Positions 51,901-63,014 are shown, numbered from the stretch's first letter. The stretch: 64,000 nucleotides of DNA from Closterium sp. Naga37s-1 (GCA_947471745.1 CANJKZ010001112.1:1588001-1652000); one strand, 5' to 3'. Notes: generated from the letters alone by a model not told the origin. Numbers and translations: made by a program.

Positions 51901-54893
51901 CCCTATACGCCGTGGTCCAGGCTGGACCTCCACCACGTCGCTGTCGGTGGACTCCTCAGCGTCTCCTCCATCGTCACTGGTGTCGCTGCCCTCAGTGCCA
52001 TGCTGCACCATAGTCGGCGCCCTTGCCGAATTCTCCCCTGCGGTCGGCTCTCCTGCCAACTGCCCAGTTGCGGACTGCTCCTTGGTCGGCTTTGCTGCTG
52101 CCTGCTCCCCTATCGGCTGCTGCCCTACCGATGCCTCCTTCGTCAGCTTCACCAAATTCGGCTGCATCTCCTGGGTCTGCTCCTCCCCTGTTCGCGTCGA
52201 CTTCACTCCCATGCCGACTTGCTAGACGTCACGTTGGCCACCAGCAATGCTCCTAGCCAGCGCCACGAGCGACGCCATACGTCTCACCTCACTGCCGGAG
52301 GCCGACACCGTAGTCAGCCCACACAGGTCGGCCACAAGGGGTGGGGCAGGAGGGGCAGGGGAAGGGGAAGAGGGCGGACGACCTCGGCGTCCTCATCAGC
52401 AAGCTCACTGACCTCGGCGAGTAGGGGAAAGTGTCGCCGTCGAGGTGTCGGTCGGTGTGTTGACCGGCGTCCACTCTGACGCCGGCCCGTGCTCTGACTC
52501 CACACCTCCAGCGACATGGTCTTATAGAACACCACGTTCGACATGGTAACCACCCGGTTGTCAGCGATGTCGAGGAGCTCCCGGCCCATGCTCTCCTCCG
52601 ACACGCCAAGGTGAAGGCCCCACCTGGCCTTCGGCTTCAGCTTCCCACGGCGCTGCTGCTCGAGGACGAGGAACTGCGCCATACAGCCCCACACGAGGGC
52701 TAGCGACAAGTCGGGCTTTTTCTTGGAGAGCAGCTGGTACGGCGTCGTCCCCGGCGGCGGCGTCGACCTCTCAAGGCAGTTGGGGACCTAGACGGCCTGG
52801 CGCAGAGCAAGGTGCCATTATTGGTGCTGCACACTTATGTGCAGCAGCATCGGCCGCACCGACTCCACCACCGTCCGCATGCCGTTCTACTACGGGTGTA
52901 TGGGCAGGTGAGGTCATGGACGATCCCCTTGCCGTCCACGATGGCGGTGAAGTCCTTCCCGAGGAACTCCCCTCCCCATTCAGAGCACAGCATCAGCACC
53001 GACTTCTTTGTCTGCCGCTCAGCCACCGCCAGCCACCGCACAAACTCCTGCAGCACGTTGGACCGGTTGGCGACCGGCCTCACCCACATGTAGCGGGTCT
53101 TGCGGTCCTTCACCAGCAAGAAATACAGGCTTCTGTCCTTGGCAGCTACCCGGAACGGCCCGCACTGGTCGATGTGTACGACAGTTAGGACATCCTCCGA
53201 ATCCGAGCCTTGGTCGGGGAAGGTGTGCCGCGCCAGCATCACGCTGACGCACGAGACACACGGCGAGTCGATACCGGCCGACGGCTTGATGTCTAGGCCA
53301 GTGGCGACTTTGTGCTTCGCCGAACTCGTGATGATGTCAACGCTCACATGCGCAAGCCTTGCGTGCCACCTGCCCAGCGTCGACTTTGTCTCCGAGACTA
53401 TCGCCCGCAGGGCCACCACCTCCGTCATATGCGTCGTCGACTTTGCCGAGCAGGGACGCAGATCGGTGCAGAGTACACGGCCGGTGTACGTCGCCCGACC
53501 GAGCACTTCTCTTGCCGCCGTGATGAGCGAAATCCCGTCGTCGTCTTCCTTCAGATCCACCCCGTTCTCCTTCGTGTCCGCGACGTGGACGACGACTGGC
53601 CGACCTCCCGCTGCCTCCCTTGGCGTCATCGTCGTCCGAATTACTGCGGTTGGAGCACTCAAAAGAGAGGTGGTCGGGGCTGTGGCACTCCCGATACCGA
53701 CCTCCTCCTCCACGACCGCCATCCTTGGCCGACTTCGTCTTCTCGGCATCCTTGGCCGGCCGTGCACCACCGCTTCTACCGCCGCCACATTCCCACGCCG
53801 GTTGACCACATGCCAGCCGGGGCGGCGTAGTTCACCTGCGGCAGGAGCTCGTTGGACCGCTTGGCCTCCTTCATTGCCTCGTCCCTGAGGATGTACGAGG
53901 TCAGGGAGTTCTTATTGAGAGTCGCCCGCGTGCTCGGCACCACCGACATCCGCTTCATCAGGTTGTAGCTATCGTGAGCCCCTTGAGGACGTGCGTGACG
54001 TACGACGCCGTAGAGTACTGGACACTGGCCATCCGCATCGTGGTGAACAGTCGCCGGGCATGGTTGCAGTAGTCGGTCGCTGTCTCCTGGCCGCCCATCC
54101 GCAGATGCGTCATCTGCTCCTCGAGCTGGCCGATGTACAGGTCGTCAGTGACCTGGTACTTCGATTCGATGAAGTGCCAAGCCTGTTGGCCGGCGTCCAA
54201 GTAGTCATTGGATGGCTTCATGGCGATCTTCACGCCCGGCGAGCAGCACCGCGAGATGACCGTGAAGGTCAGCAGCTACACAACACAGAACTCCGCACGC
54301 AGGTCGAAGTAGTTTTCTGACGACGTTGCCACGGTGCCGGCGGCAAAGCCCATCAGCCCGGCCGTCTCCATCTGGGGCTAGATCGCCTCCTTCCACGTGA
54401 GAATGTCGGGTCGACCGACTAGCAGGGGGGTGAGCAGGATCCTGTTCGGCGTGAACTTGAAGTAGCCGTAGCTCAAAGCGATCCCTCCCGCAGTCATGTG
54501 GGTCGCCGACATCGGCGCCAGACCACTTCAACGTCTTCCAACGTCACCCTGCGATGAGCTTGTAGTTGTTGATGATTGGGTTTTTCGCGCCTGAACGCCG
54601 CCGACTTCACCGGCGTGTATTACTCATCGCTGCCTCAATAACGTGCCTCACGTACTGCTACCGACTTGGTCACCACTTGTGTTGACACCCACGTCGACGC
54701 CGCCATCGTTGTTCACCGATCGAGGAGAGGTAGATAGAACAAGGTGCTCCTCCGCCCACATGGTGCGGATGCCTACCTCTACGGCAGCCAATGGAAGGTT
54801 TGGCCCGTACTCGTTGGCCTCATGGCGTCCCCTCGCGTTTTCCAGCCGTGCCTCTAAGGTGTCTGCAACACCAGTGTCACCTACACCAACCAT
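51901..54893 (-). pseudogene. Minus-strand copia (second lineage): gag, protease/integrase; RT deleted
   Basis: Gag starts at ATG 54893 (MVGVGDTGVADTLEARLEN) and its capsid helix region is at 53958-54233 (QVTDDLYIGQLEEQMTHL, ATDYCNHARRLF). Integrase-side frames at 52835-53809 carry VLGRATYTGRVLCTDLRPCS, WHARLAHVSVDIITS, CVSCVSVMLARHTFPDQGSD and SEWGGEFLGKDF. The integrase tail is at 52314-52709 (VWGCMAQFLVLEQQRRGKL). The linker runs to SDVVEVQPGPRR at about 51910 and then straight into LTR sequence, so RT and RNase H are deleted. It is a relative of the plus-strand element at 56568. Confidence 0.8.
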
Positions 54894-54989
54894 GGTGGTG
54901 ACTAACGCACAGCTGTTGGCCTACAAAACAAATTAGGTAAGGGACATCTAAGTCGGCTAGACTGAAAGGTAAGTCGTGTGCCGTCCACG

Positions 54990-55345
54990 CTCACCGCACC
55001 ATACGGATATAACTACAGGCTAGGCACGGGGCTAGAGTGATCGCGTTCCTTCACTTAGTCGTTTTCTTGTGCACACACTGCTTGCAGATTCACAGGGAGA
55101 TTTTTCAAGAGTTTTACTAGAAAAACATGACAACAATAATAGCAATGAAGTTGGCAAGCAAGACTACATCAGATGCTAGCATGCAAGTCGATCGACTGCC
55201 AGCGCAGCACGGTCGACCGCGTTCCAGCACGACTCGGTCCACCGTGCTCCAGCAGTGCACAGTCGCGGCCTGCCAACGCTGCAAGTCGACGGCGTTCTAA
55301 CGTTGCTCTAGCTGGACAGCAGCGCACCTGCTTCGCAGGTGCTCG
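54990..55345 (-). repeat. LTR-like repeat (minus orientation), 5' side of the minus-strand copia
   Basis: Matches 51535-51900 in the same orientation, including AAGAGTTTTACTAGAAAAAC, GATGCTAGCATGCAAGTCG and CAGCGCACCTGCTTCGCAGG. With that copy it brackets the minus-strand copia. Its upstream part is replaced by the minisatellite at 55402. Confidence 0.6.
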
Positions 55346-55401
55346 TAGATGATGTCAACGGGAGTTGTATTTGGCCCCGTCCTCGCTTGGGCGGAGCAGC
55401 C

Positions 55402-55705
55402 GTGGGAGCCACGAAATCGTGGTGGTCCGTGGGAGCCACGAAATCGTGGTGGTCCGTGGGAGCCACGAAATCGTGGTGGTCCGTGGGAGCCACGAAATCG
55501 TGGTGGTCCGTGGGAGCCACGAAATCGTGGTGGTCCGTGGGAGCCACGAAACCGTGGTGGTCCGCGGGGGCCACGAAATCACGGAGGACCGTGGAGCCAC
55601 GAAATCACGGGGGACCGTGGAGCCACGAAATCACGGGGGAACGTGGAGCCACGAAACCGCGGGAGGACCGCGGTGGCCGAGAAATCGTGGGAGGACCGCG
55701 AAATA
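55402..55705. repeat. 27-bp minisatellite with a palindromic core, about 11 units
   Basis: Six units of 27 bp in register (five GTGGGAGCCACGAAATCGTG + GTGGTCC and one ACCGTGG variant) run from 55402 to 55563, followed by five diverged 26-28-bp units. Each unit holds CCACGA-AA-TCGTGG, an inverted repeat. Because 27 is a multiple of three, reading frames stay open on both strands (SHEIVVVRG on plus, DHHDFVAPT on minus). I consider these non-genic. Confidence 0.92.
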
Positions 55706-56270
55706 CCCGGTCAACCAGGATACCCGGGCGACGCGCGCGAATGTCGTCGGGGTGTTTCTGCAAGTACGATTTCGGGGGTGGTATCCCGAGGTCGACGTGG
55801 CTGGTGGGCGTCGTCACGGGTGAAGGGTCTGCGCTGGGCGTGTGACAGGGAGTTGGGCGCCAACCAGCAGCATGCACGTGCGAAGCTGGTGCACCGTTGT
55901 GGAGCGGATGTGACGCTGTACGGCCGACATACTGCAGCGTTGGCGCACCGCGGACTTGCAACGTTGGCAAGCCTCGACTCTGCTTTGCTGGAGCGCGATC
56001 GACCAAGTCGTGCTGGCACGCGGTCGACCGTGCTGCGCTGGCAGTGGACCAGCAGCCTTGCTAGGTCTGATGTAGTCAGTGTTGCCAATGTTGATGCTAA
56101 TCATTCTGGACCTTTGTTGTTATGTTTTCCTAGTGAAACTCTTGCCAATTTTCCCCGTGAACTAGCAAGCAGTGTTAGCACTTGGAAACGACTAAGGAAC
56201 GAACGAACGCAGAGATCACACGAGCATCCGTGCCTAGCCCGCAGTCTAGCTCCCGTTGCAATAGTTATCT
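55706..56270 (+). repeat. LTR-like repeat body (plus orientation)
   Basis: Continues the block order of 50700-51245: GTCAACCAGGATACCCGGGC, GGTATCCCGAGGTCGACGTGG, then CTAGTGAAACTCTTGCCAAT, CCCGTGAACTAGCAAGCAG and GCCTAGCCCGCAGTCTAGCT. Together with 54990-55345 it forms a large inverted repeat around the minisatellite. Confidence 0.6.
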
Positions 56271-56567
56271 CCGCAGATGATTGGTGTGACGTGCCTTGTC
56301 ACCTGCACAGCGCACACACTGAATCGACCTCGTGCTGACGACTGCATATGATCAGCCACGTCGACCTCGGTATACCACCACCAAGGTCGGTTTCGCCAAT
56401 ACTACCTAGGTGAACGTCACACTTCTCCGCAGAATCTCGTCACCCAGGTAACCTGGTCGACCGGGCAACCATGTCGACGTGCCCGTGGACCTCCCAAGTC
56501 GACTACCACCTCTAGTCGACCTCACCCGGTCGACCACACCCTTGGTCGACCAGCTCCAGGTCAACGA
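56271..56567 (-). repeat. Truncated GTCGAC-rich repeat
   Basis: CAGGTAACCTGGTCGACCGG, CCGTGGACCTCCCAAGTCGA and GGTCGACCAGCTCCAGGTC recur at 63197-63330 on the other side of the plus-strand copia. This copy stops at the copia LTR. Confidence 0.6.
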
Positions 56568-57185
56568 TGTCGAAGAGAAAAGGCCCCGCCCTCGCTTGGG
56601 CAAAGTCGACCAGGCATTTTGAAACAGAACGGTGTTCGTTTCGTGGTCGTCGGCGACTTCGGGGACTTTTATCTGTGTGTGACGAGTCGTTTGTCGACGA
56701 GATTGATTGGTCGAGGTAGAAGTGTTTCCTCTGCTTAGTCAAAGGTGTCATCTAGGAGGAGCTCGTCGACGGGAGTCAAACGGTGTCAAAGACGAGCCTT
56801 TTTTATAGGCGGTGTTTCGACAGATTGCTGGTCGACATAATTTAGTCGGATGAGTGTTTCGTCAAGCAGAGCGATTCTGGTCGACCAGGTTTACTTGGCT
56901 CCCAGTGCGCGAATTTCGCCCAATCACAAAACATCAAATTTTGACCAATCATGTAATCTCGAAGAATTCGATTTAGTAAGGAAACTGAACCTGAAACACG
57001 TTTTTACTAACAGTAAAAGCATGCACAACTATGAACGTTGTAGAACATGAGCAACAACCATGTTAGGTGAAAATCACAATGCATTGTCGTTTCACATGCA
57101 GTTTCTGCCGCGTTAGAACCTTCACATAGCCGACTTCTGCGTTCATTACCTAAGTCATTGTAGGCCGGCAGCCGTCTTAGTCGCC

Positions 57186-58100
57186 ATGGTCGACCCTGTA
57201 GTCGAATCAGGCGTAGAAGATTACCTGAAGGCGAGAGAGGCTGGTGTTCGGGCATGCCACGAGGCTGACGGGTACGGCGAGGCGGACTTGGAGATTCTGC
57301 TCCTAAGAACTCGAGCGTACTGGGCGCGTGAGCACCCCCCTCCCCGTGCAGAAGCGGACGACGCGTCCGCCTCTCCCCAACCCGTGCACAACGAAGGCGA
57401 TGGCGGAAATGCTGTCGGCAGTGGAAGCACGAGGGTTCGCGGAGTGATTCGGCCCGCCGATGTCAGCATTGGCGGAGTGCAGGCGCAAGTGCTGCGATCG
57501 TCTGCGACTGGAGGCAGCTCAAACGGCAACATCAATGGTCGACGTCAATCTCCTCTACGGAGTGGAGTCAGGCCGACTTCGGCGACTCATGCGTCGGCTT
57601 GTCGAGACGAAGGCATCGTGCCGGCATACGGATATTTTAAATTTTCTCCGGACAAGATTGCTGTGCCGAAGCCGCTCGAAGGTCGACACGGCTTAATCAC
57701 GTCGATTGAATCCATCGAGCCTCAGCTGGAGATCGCTGGGTTGAAGACGTTCGTCGACGGCAATGTTGAGACGCCGGACGCAGACGACTCTGAACTCTGG
57801 CCGGAATTTTGCGCTGCTTATCTACTGACCTTCATGGTCAACTCGAGGTGTTGCTCGCCTCTGGTGCAAGTCGCATTGAAGTCGTGCGGACTTCGAGTGC
57901 ATGCTGGCTACCAAGCATGGCAGTACATCATGCGCACCTACAAAGCGACCGACGACCTCTACATCAGTCAACTGGAGAAAAGGTTGACCAACATTCAGAT
58001 GGGGGAGCAGGAATCGGCGACCGAGTACTGCAATCGAGCGCGGCGAGTTTTGGCCGATCTGCGTCGGATAATAGTGGCCTCCCCCTGGGCTACAATCTGA
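57186..58100 (+). CDS. copia gag, N-terminal 304 codons
   Basis: The ATG at 57186 (MVDPVVESGVEDYLKAREAG) parallels the gag start of the minus-strand relative. The capsid region includes YFKFSPDKIAVPKPLEGRHG, YQAWQYIMRTYKATDDLYI and NIQMGEQESATEYCNRARRV. The frame stops at 58098-58100 after an apparent frameshift in the segment that in the relative reads VTHVLKGL. Product would be a truncated capsid. Confidence 0.75.
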   Translation: MVDPVVESGVEDYLKAREAGVRACHEADGYGEADLEILLLRTRAYWAREHPPPRAEADDASASPQPVHNEGDGGNAVGSGSTRVRGVIRPADVSIGGVQAQVLRSSATGGSSNGNINGRRQSPLRSGVRPTSATHASACRDEGIVPAYGYFKFSPDKIAVPKPLEGRHGLITSIESIEPQLEIAGLKTFVDGNVETPDADDSELWPEFCAAYLLTFMVNSRCCSPLVQVALKSCGLRVHAGYQAWQYIMRTYKATDDLYISQLEKRLTNIQMGEQESATEYCNRARRVLADLRRIIVASPWATI

Positions 58101-58440
58101 TGCACCGGATGCTGACAGTTCGATGTCTGAACGAGGATCATTTTTTAGCCACATCATCCAGGACGAGTTCGTGCAGGAGTCTGAGCGACCTGCGGAACTG
58201 CTTCCGCTGGCCAACTACGTCGCCACGGCAAAGCAGGGACACCAACAGGGGCAGCGTGGGAAGTCTGCCGGAGGTGGTGGTGGGAAGTCATCGCACGCGA
58301 AATCGGCGGAAGGTGCCGACCGCGGGAAGTCGGCGAAAGGTAGAGATCACGACAGTAGTGGCTCGCATCGAGTAGGTCGTCGTTGCTACATCTGCGATGC
58401 TCCCGACCACCTCTTGTAGGACTGTCCCAACCGAGACGAG
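58101..58440 (+). pseudogene. copia gag C-terminus with zinc knuckle
   Basis: The shifted frame (58123-58419) encodes a Lys/Gly/Ser-rich stretch (GQRGKSAGGGGGKSSHAKSA) and a CCHC knuckle CYICDAPDHLL-stop-DC. A TAG (58417-58419) falls inside the knuckle where Gln would be expected, consistent with CAG to TAG. Confidence 0.75.
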
Positions 58441-58608
58441 TCTGATGACGACCGGGACGCCAACTGCTGAAAGGGAGAAGGTGGCCGTCGTCGTCGGGAC
58501 AACCAGCCACGCAAGGAGAAGCAGCTGTCGAAGACGTCTTCGACGAAGGATGCCGACTCCTATGGCGGCAATGCTCGTGGCGAGGAGGCTTCGTGCTCGA
58601 TAATCAGC

Positions 58609-59727
58609 GTGGTGGAGCCGACGATCTCGCTGGCGCTGGAGGTTGGCAAAGACTTCAAAGCGGTCGCTGCTGCTGTGCAAGCCAACCTGACTGTCGTGCT
58701 GCTCGAGAGCGGATGCTCACACCATTTGATGGGGACAAAGGAGGCATTCGTCAACATGCAGCCGAGTGGAGACGTGCGCCACGTCCGCGGCTTCAACGGG
58801 GCACTTCAAAGCGTCGAAGGCAAAGGCACTGTTGCTCTACAAGGGGAGGCTAGGAAGCAGGTCCTCGTCCCCGACGTACTCTACGTTCTGGGTGTGCACG
58901 AGAACCTGCAATCTGCTGGCCAGCTCAAGGAGCACGGCGTGAAGCTACATGACGACGGCAGAGAGATGCTGGTGGTGTCTTCTGCCGGCGATGTCCTTGG
59001 TCGAGCACGCTACTCCGGCAAAGTTCTCTGCACCGACCTGCGCCCCTGCTCGACGAAGGCGACGACGACTTCGACGAAGGTTGTGGCCCTACGGACCATC
59101 ACGTTGGCGACAAAGTCGACCCTGGATATGTGGCATGCACGGCTTGCACACGTTGGCGTTGACACGATCAAGAGCTCGGTGAACCATGAGGTCGCCGCTG
59201 GTCAGGACATCAAGAAGTCGACCGCAGATAATCTGCCGTGTGCCTCCTGCGTCAGCGGCAAGCTTGCACGGCACACCTTCCCCGACCAAGGATCGGACGC
59301 CAAGAACGCACTCGACGTGGTGCACATCGACCTCTGGCGGCCGTTTCGAGTAGCCGCCAACGATGGCAGCCTCTACTTCCTGTATTTGAAGGACAGGAAG
59401 ACGCGCTACGTGTGGGTGAGGCCGATCGCGAAGAAAAGCGACGTGCTGGTCGTCTTCGACAAATGGTTGAAGGTGGTGGAGCGGCAAACGTCGAAGACGG
59501 TGAAGATGCTGCGTTCTGACTGTGGAGGGGAGTTCCTCGGTCGGGACTTCACCAACCTCGTCGAGGACAAGGGAATCCTCCACAATCTGACGTGCCCCTA
59601 CACTCCGCAGCAGAACGGGATGGAAGAGCGGGAGATGTGCATGGTGGTCGAAGCTGTGCAAACAATGCTTCTGCACATGGGCGTGAAGCATCACTGGTGG
59701 CACCTCGCTCTGCGACAGGCCGTCTAG
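58609..59727 (+). CDS. copia protease and integrase (372 codons)
   Basis: Protease-like start with LESGCSHHLMGTKEAF at about residues 34-49. The motif is normally DSG, so the catalytic Asp is Glu. GVHENLQSAGQLKEHGVK and the zinc-binding WHARLAHVGVDTIKSS, CASCVSGKLARH follow. The integrase core is at residues about 236-355: VVHIDLW, KMLRSDCGGEFLGRDF, TPQQNGMEEREM, so D, D and E are present. The frame ends with a TAG at 59725-59727, before the C-terminal domain. Confidence 0.8.
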   Translation: MVEPTISLALEVGKDFKAVAAAVQANLTVVLLESGCSHHLMGTKEAFVNMQPSGDVRHVRGFNGALQSVEGKGTVALQGEARKQVLVPDVLYVLGVHENLQSAGQLKEHGVKLHDDGREMLVVSSAGDVLGRARYSGKVLCTDLRPCSTKATTTSTKVVALRTITLATKSTLDMWHARLAHVGVDTIKSSVNHEVAAGQDIKKSTADNLPCASCVSGKLARHTFPDQGSDAKNALDVVHIDLWRPFRVAANDGSLYFLYLKDRKTRYVWVRPIAKKSDVLVVFDKWLKVVERQTSKTVKMLRSDCGGEFLGRDFTNLVEDKGILHNLTCPYTPQQNGMEEREMCMVVEAVQTMLLHMGVKHHWWHLALRQAV

Positions 59728-60761
59728 GTGCGCAACTGCCTTGAACGGGCTTCTCTGCCTTCGGGGACGACACCGCACGAGTTGCTGTTTAAGAAGAAGT
59801 CGGATTTGACGCTGGCGCGTGTGTGGGGCTGCATGGTGCAATTCATTTCCCCGAGCAGCAGCGCGGCGGGAAGCTGGCGCCGAAGGCTCGTTGGGGTCTT
59901 CACCTCCGAGTGTCGCCAGAGAGCAAGGGCTGGGAGGTGCTCGCTCTGGCTGCCAACAAAGTCGTCACGACGGTCGAAGCGATCTTCTATGAGACCCTGT
60001 CGTTGGAGATGTAGAACGCAGAGTATGGGCCGGTGTCGACGAGGACGCCGTCTGCCCCGCCGCTGGATTCCTCCTACGAGATGCCTCCGCTGCTGGCCGA
60101 CGTTGACGAGCCTGATGAAGTCCCACTCCCTCCTCCTGTGGTGCCCTCGTTGGCCGTCGGCGATGAGGGAAGACTTGGTACGTCGCCTGCGGCGCCGGCC
60201 GGTTGCATCGCCGGTGGCCGACGTAACGCCGAGGAGGTCAGCGACGGGAAGCAGCATACAACAGGGAGGTTGTCGGCGACAACGCCGACCTCAAAGAAGT
60301 CGTCGGCAGAGGCGCCACTTGCAGAGAAGCCATCGGCAGAGGCGCCAGCTTCAGGGGAGCCGTTGGCAGAGCGACCGACCCTAGTGGAGCAGTCGGTCGA
60401 GGAGCTGCCGACAGGGGAGCAGTTCGACAACGACTCGTCGAGCGACGACGTTGTGGAAGTCATTGGTGCGGCCGGCGGTGATGAAGGGGAGCTGTCGACA
60501 GGGGAGCCGTCTGCTGATGACGACGTCGTGGAGGTCGCGGTCGAAGAGGCGAAACCGCGACGGTCTGCCCGCCCGAACATCGACAAGCCGCCGGAGAAGC
60601 TGAGCTATCACGCTTGTCTGCCGCCGACGGCCTACAGTACTCTGCTCGACGACGAAGAGGACGACATCGATCTGCCCGAGCTCGGCCCCGACATGCACGC
60701 CGACCCAGAGCACTGCTGGGACATTGCCAACATGACGGTGAAGGAGGCATTGGCAAGCTAA
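59728..60761 (+). pseudogene. copia integrase C-terminus and acidic linker
   Basis: The first part (59728-59870) reads VRNCLERASLPSGTTPHELL and LTLARVWGCMVQFI. After frameshifts (59823-60014) the LAPKARWGLHLRVSPESKGW block follows. A linker rich in Glu, Ala and Pro (60033-60761) ends at SARPNIDKPPEKLSYHACLP. TAG and TAA codons separate the pieces. This joins integrase to RT in intact relatives. Confidence 0.7.
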
Positions 60762-60773
60762 AAGGGAGAGGCA

Positions 60774-62015
60774 GTGAAGGTCGCCATGGACGAGGAGATC
60801 AAAAATCTCATCTCTAATGGGACGTGGGAGCTAGTCGAGTGTCCGCGCGGTGTCAATGTCATGAAGAACCGCTGGGTGCTCATGGCGAAGTACCATGTCG
60901 ACGACACGGTCGCCCGCGAGAAGGCTCGCCTGGTGGTGAAAGGTTTCACACAGGTCTACGGCGTAGACTACGACGTGACGTATGCGCCGGTAGGGAGCTA
61001 CGTAACTCTGCGAATCTTCCTCGGCATCGCAGCAGTCCTCGACCTGCATCTGATGCAGCTGAACATGAAAAATGCGTTTCTAGAGAGCAAGCTGGATCGC
61101 GTCCTCTACATGTACCAGCCCACCTACTACAATGACGGCACCGGTCGCGTCTGCAAGCTGCTGAAGAGCTTGTACGGACTGAAGCAGAGTCCGATGCTAT
61201 GGTACTCGGTGCTCGACGACGTGCTAACCGGCGCCGACTGGAAGAAGAGCCAAGTCGATGAGGCACTGTACTTCAAGGTTGGCGATGACGGAGTGGCGTG
61301 CTGGGTGCTCGTCTACATCTACGACCTGCTCGCTGCAAACAGCAGCACTGCGATGCTAAAGGAGCTGAAGGAGCTGCTGGAGGCCGCCTTTGAGGTGCGC
61401 GAAATCGGCCCGGTCGAGAATTATCTTGGGCTGGAAATCGTGCGCGACGGTTCTGCACAGAAGCTGTGGCTTCACAAGCAATTCTATGTCGACAAGCTGC
61501 GTCGGCGTTTCATCAACGAGGGGCAGATTGGTCGACTGCCGAAGACGCCGGTCTCCGTCGACGCCTACGCAGAGCTGATGTTCGACGACGAGGAGTTCCA
61601 GTCGCGCGAGGAAGCAGAGTACCGGCAGAAGGTCGGCTCGCTGCAGTTCGCGGCCACCACGACGAGGCCCGACATTGCCTTCGCTTGGAGCAAGCTCGGA
61701 TCCGGCTTGACAGTGCGGAGCGACAACCACTGGCGCGAGGTCGACCGCTGTCTGCTCTATCTCGCCGAAACACGTGACGCCGCTATGGAGTTCGGTGGCG
61801 GACCAGATGCTGACGACGCTGGTGACAAGCAGAATCGGACGAGCACAGGCGGCTACATGTTCGTCTTCGGACAGGCCGCGGTCTCCTGGTCGAGCCAGCA
61901 CATCAAATGCACGACGCTCTCGTCGGCCGAGTCCGAGTACGTCGCGGCCACGGAAGCCGGCAAGGAGGCTCGTCGTCTTCGTTTTCTCCTTGTAGAGTTC
62001 CAACTGCTGACGTAA
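60774..62015 (+). CDS. copia reverse transcriptase with altered catalytic residues
   Basis: 413 codons open. RVT_2-type blocks: NGTWELVECPRGVNVMKNRW, VVKGFTQVYGVDYDVTYAPV, LYGLKQSPMLWY, ENYLGLEIVRDG, then the RNase H entry (TSTGGYMFVFGQAAVSWSSQ, SSAESEYVAATEAGKEARRL). Motif A reads LNMKNAFLESKL where copia has LDVKNAF, and the YVDD box reads YIYDLL. Both metal-binding Asp positions are therefore lost, so the protein is very probably inactive even though the frame is open. The frame ends at 62015; the last part of RNase H is in another frame. Confidence 0.85.
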   Translation: MKVAMDEEIKNLISNGTWELVECPRGVNVMKNRWVLMAKYHVDDTVAREKARLVVKGFTQVYGVDYDVTYAPVGSYVTLRIFLGIAAVLDLHLMQLNMKNAFLESKLDRVLYMYQPTYYNDGTGRVCKLLKSLYGLKQSPMLWYSVLDDVLTGADWKKSQVDEALYFKVGDDGVACWVLVYIYDLLAANSSTAMLKELKELLEAAFEVREIGPVENYLGLEIVRDGSAQKLWLHKQFYVDKLRRRFINEGQIGRLPKTPVSVDAYAELMFDDEEFQSREEAEYRQKVGSLQFAATTTRPDIAFAWSKLGSGLTVRSDNHWREVDRCLLYLAETRDAAMEFGGGPDADDAGDKQNRTSTGGYMFVFGQAAVSWSSQHIKCTTLSSAESEYVAATEAGKEARRLRFLLVEFQLLT

Positions 62016-62287
62016 GGAAGCCGACTGTGCTGCACGTGGACAACCAGTCGGCCATCACGGTCGCAAAAGGCTTAGGGCTCAAGGGCAACCTCAAGCACAT
62101 GGAGCGTCGCTACGCATGGCTGCAGCAGATGGTGAAGCGCGGGAAGATTGCTCTACACTACATCCCGACCACAGAGCAGCCTGCCGATTTTCTGACGAAG
62201 GCGCTGCACTTTCCGGCCTTCAACCGGTGCTCCGTCGCTATCGGCCAAGTGCTTCTGGCCGACGTCGCCGACGGTGATCAGCAGTAG
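61990..62287 (+). pseudogene. copia RNase H C-terminal part
   Basis: In the frame that runs to 62287: TVLHVDNQSAITVAKGLGL, HMERRYAWLQQMVKRGKI, TTEQPADFLTKALHFPAF. It is separated from the RT frame by a frameshift at about 62000. DNQSA and the ADFLTKAL ending are typical of copia RNase H. Confidence 0.8.
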
Positions 62288-62433
62288 GAGCCATGCCCTT
62301 CTGCATGGTTGGTGCGGTGACTTGCGTGTTATGAGTTGTGTGCACGCAGACGGAATTTCTCCTTGTACTCTATCCCTCTGGGTTCTGGATGGACCTCTTG
62401 TGTGGGTGCCCAAGCTTGAGCTGGGCAGGGGAG

Positions 62434-63014
62434 TGTCGAAGAGAAAAGGCCCCACCCTCGCTTGGGTGAAGTCGACAAGGCATTTCGTAACAGAACGGTG
62501 TTCGTTTCGTGGTCATCGGTGACTTCGGGGACTTTTATCTGTGTGCGACGAATCATTTGTCGGCAAGCTTTTTTGGTCGAGATAGAAGTGTTTCCTCTGC
62601 TCGATCAAAGTCCTCGCCTAGGAGAATCTCGTCGATGGGAGTAAAACGACGTCAAAGACGAGCCATTTTGATAGACGGATTTGGCAGAATTGGTGTTTCG
62701 ACGGATTGCTGGTCGACAGAATTTAGTCCGACGTGTGTTTCGTCGATCAGAGCGATTCTGGTCGACCAGATTTACTTGGCTCCAAAAATCGGAATGTGCG
62801 CAAATTTCGCCCAATCACGAAACATCAAATTTCTAACAATCATGTAATCTCGGAAATTGTACTCCCCAGGAGAATTCGATTCAGTAAGGAAACTAAACCT
62901 GAAACACGCATTTACTAAAAGTAAAAACGTGCACAACTATGAACGTTGTAGAACATGAGCAACAACTTTGTCCGGTGAAAACCACATTGCATTGTCGTTT
63001 CACCTGCCGTTTCT
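62434..63014 (+). repeat. 3' LTR of the plus-strand copia
   Basis: Pairs with 56568-57106. Shared landmarks: TCGCTTGGG, CAGAACGGTGTTCGTTTCGT, GACTTCGGGGACTTTTATCT, GATTGCTGGTCGACA, CGTTGTAGAACATGAGCAAC. Confidence 0.85.

Larger units (their letters stand above)
56568..63014 (+). mobile_element. Plus-strand copia (second lineage) with both LTRs
   Basis: LTRs 56568-57106 and 62434-63014 start TGTCGAAGAGAAAAGGCCCC and match along their length with several small insertions in the 3' copy. They differ visibly, so the insertion is not recent. A purine-rich tract (GGGCAGGGGAG) precedes the 3' LTR. Gag, protease, integrase, RT and RNase H follow in copia order. I could not find a convincing target duplication. 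The LTR 3' boundaries are placed where the two copies stop matching. Confidence 0.85.

Noticed and set aside
55402..55705. CRISPR-like array
   Set aside because: Units are directly adjacent with no unique spacers and the genome context is eukaryotic.
55308..55845. Repeat proteins (DHHDFVAPT and SHEIVVVRG units)
   Set aside because: A 27-bp minisatellite keeps all frames open by arithmetic; no promoter, no conserved flanks, and it lies in LTR DNA.
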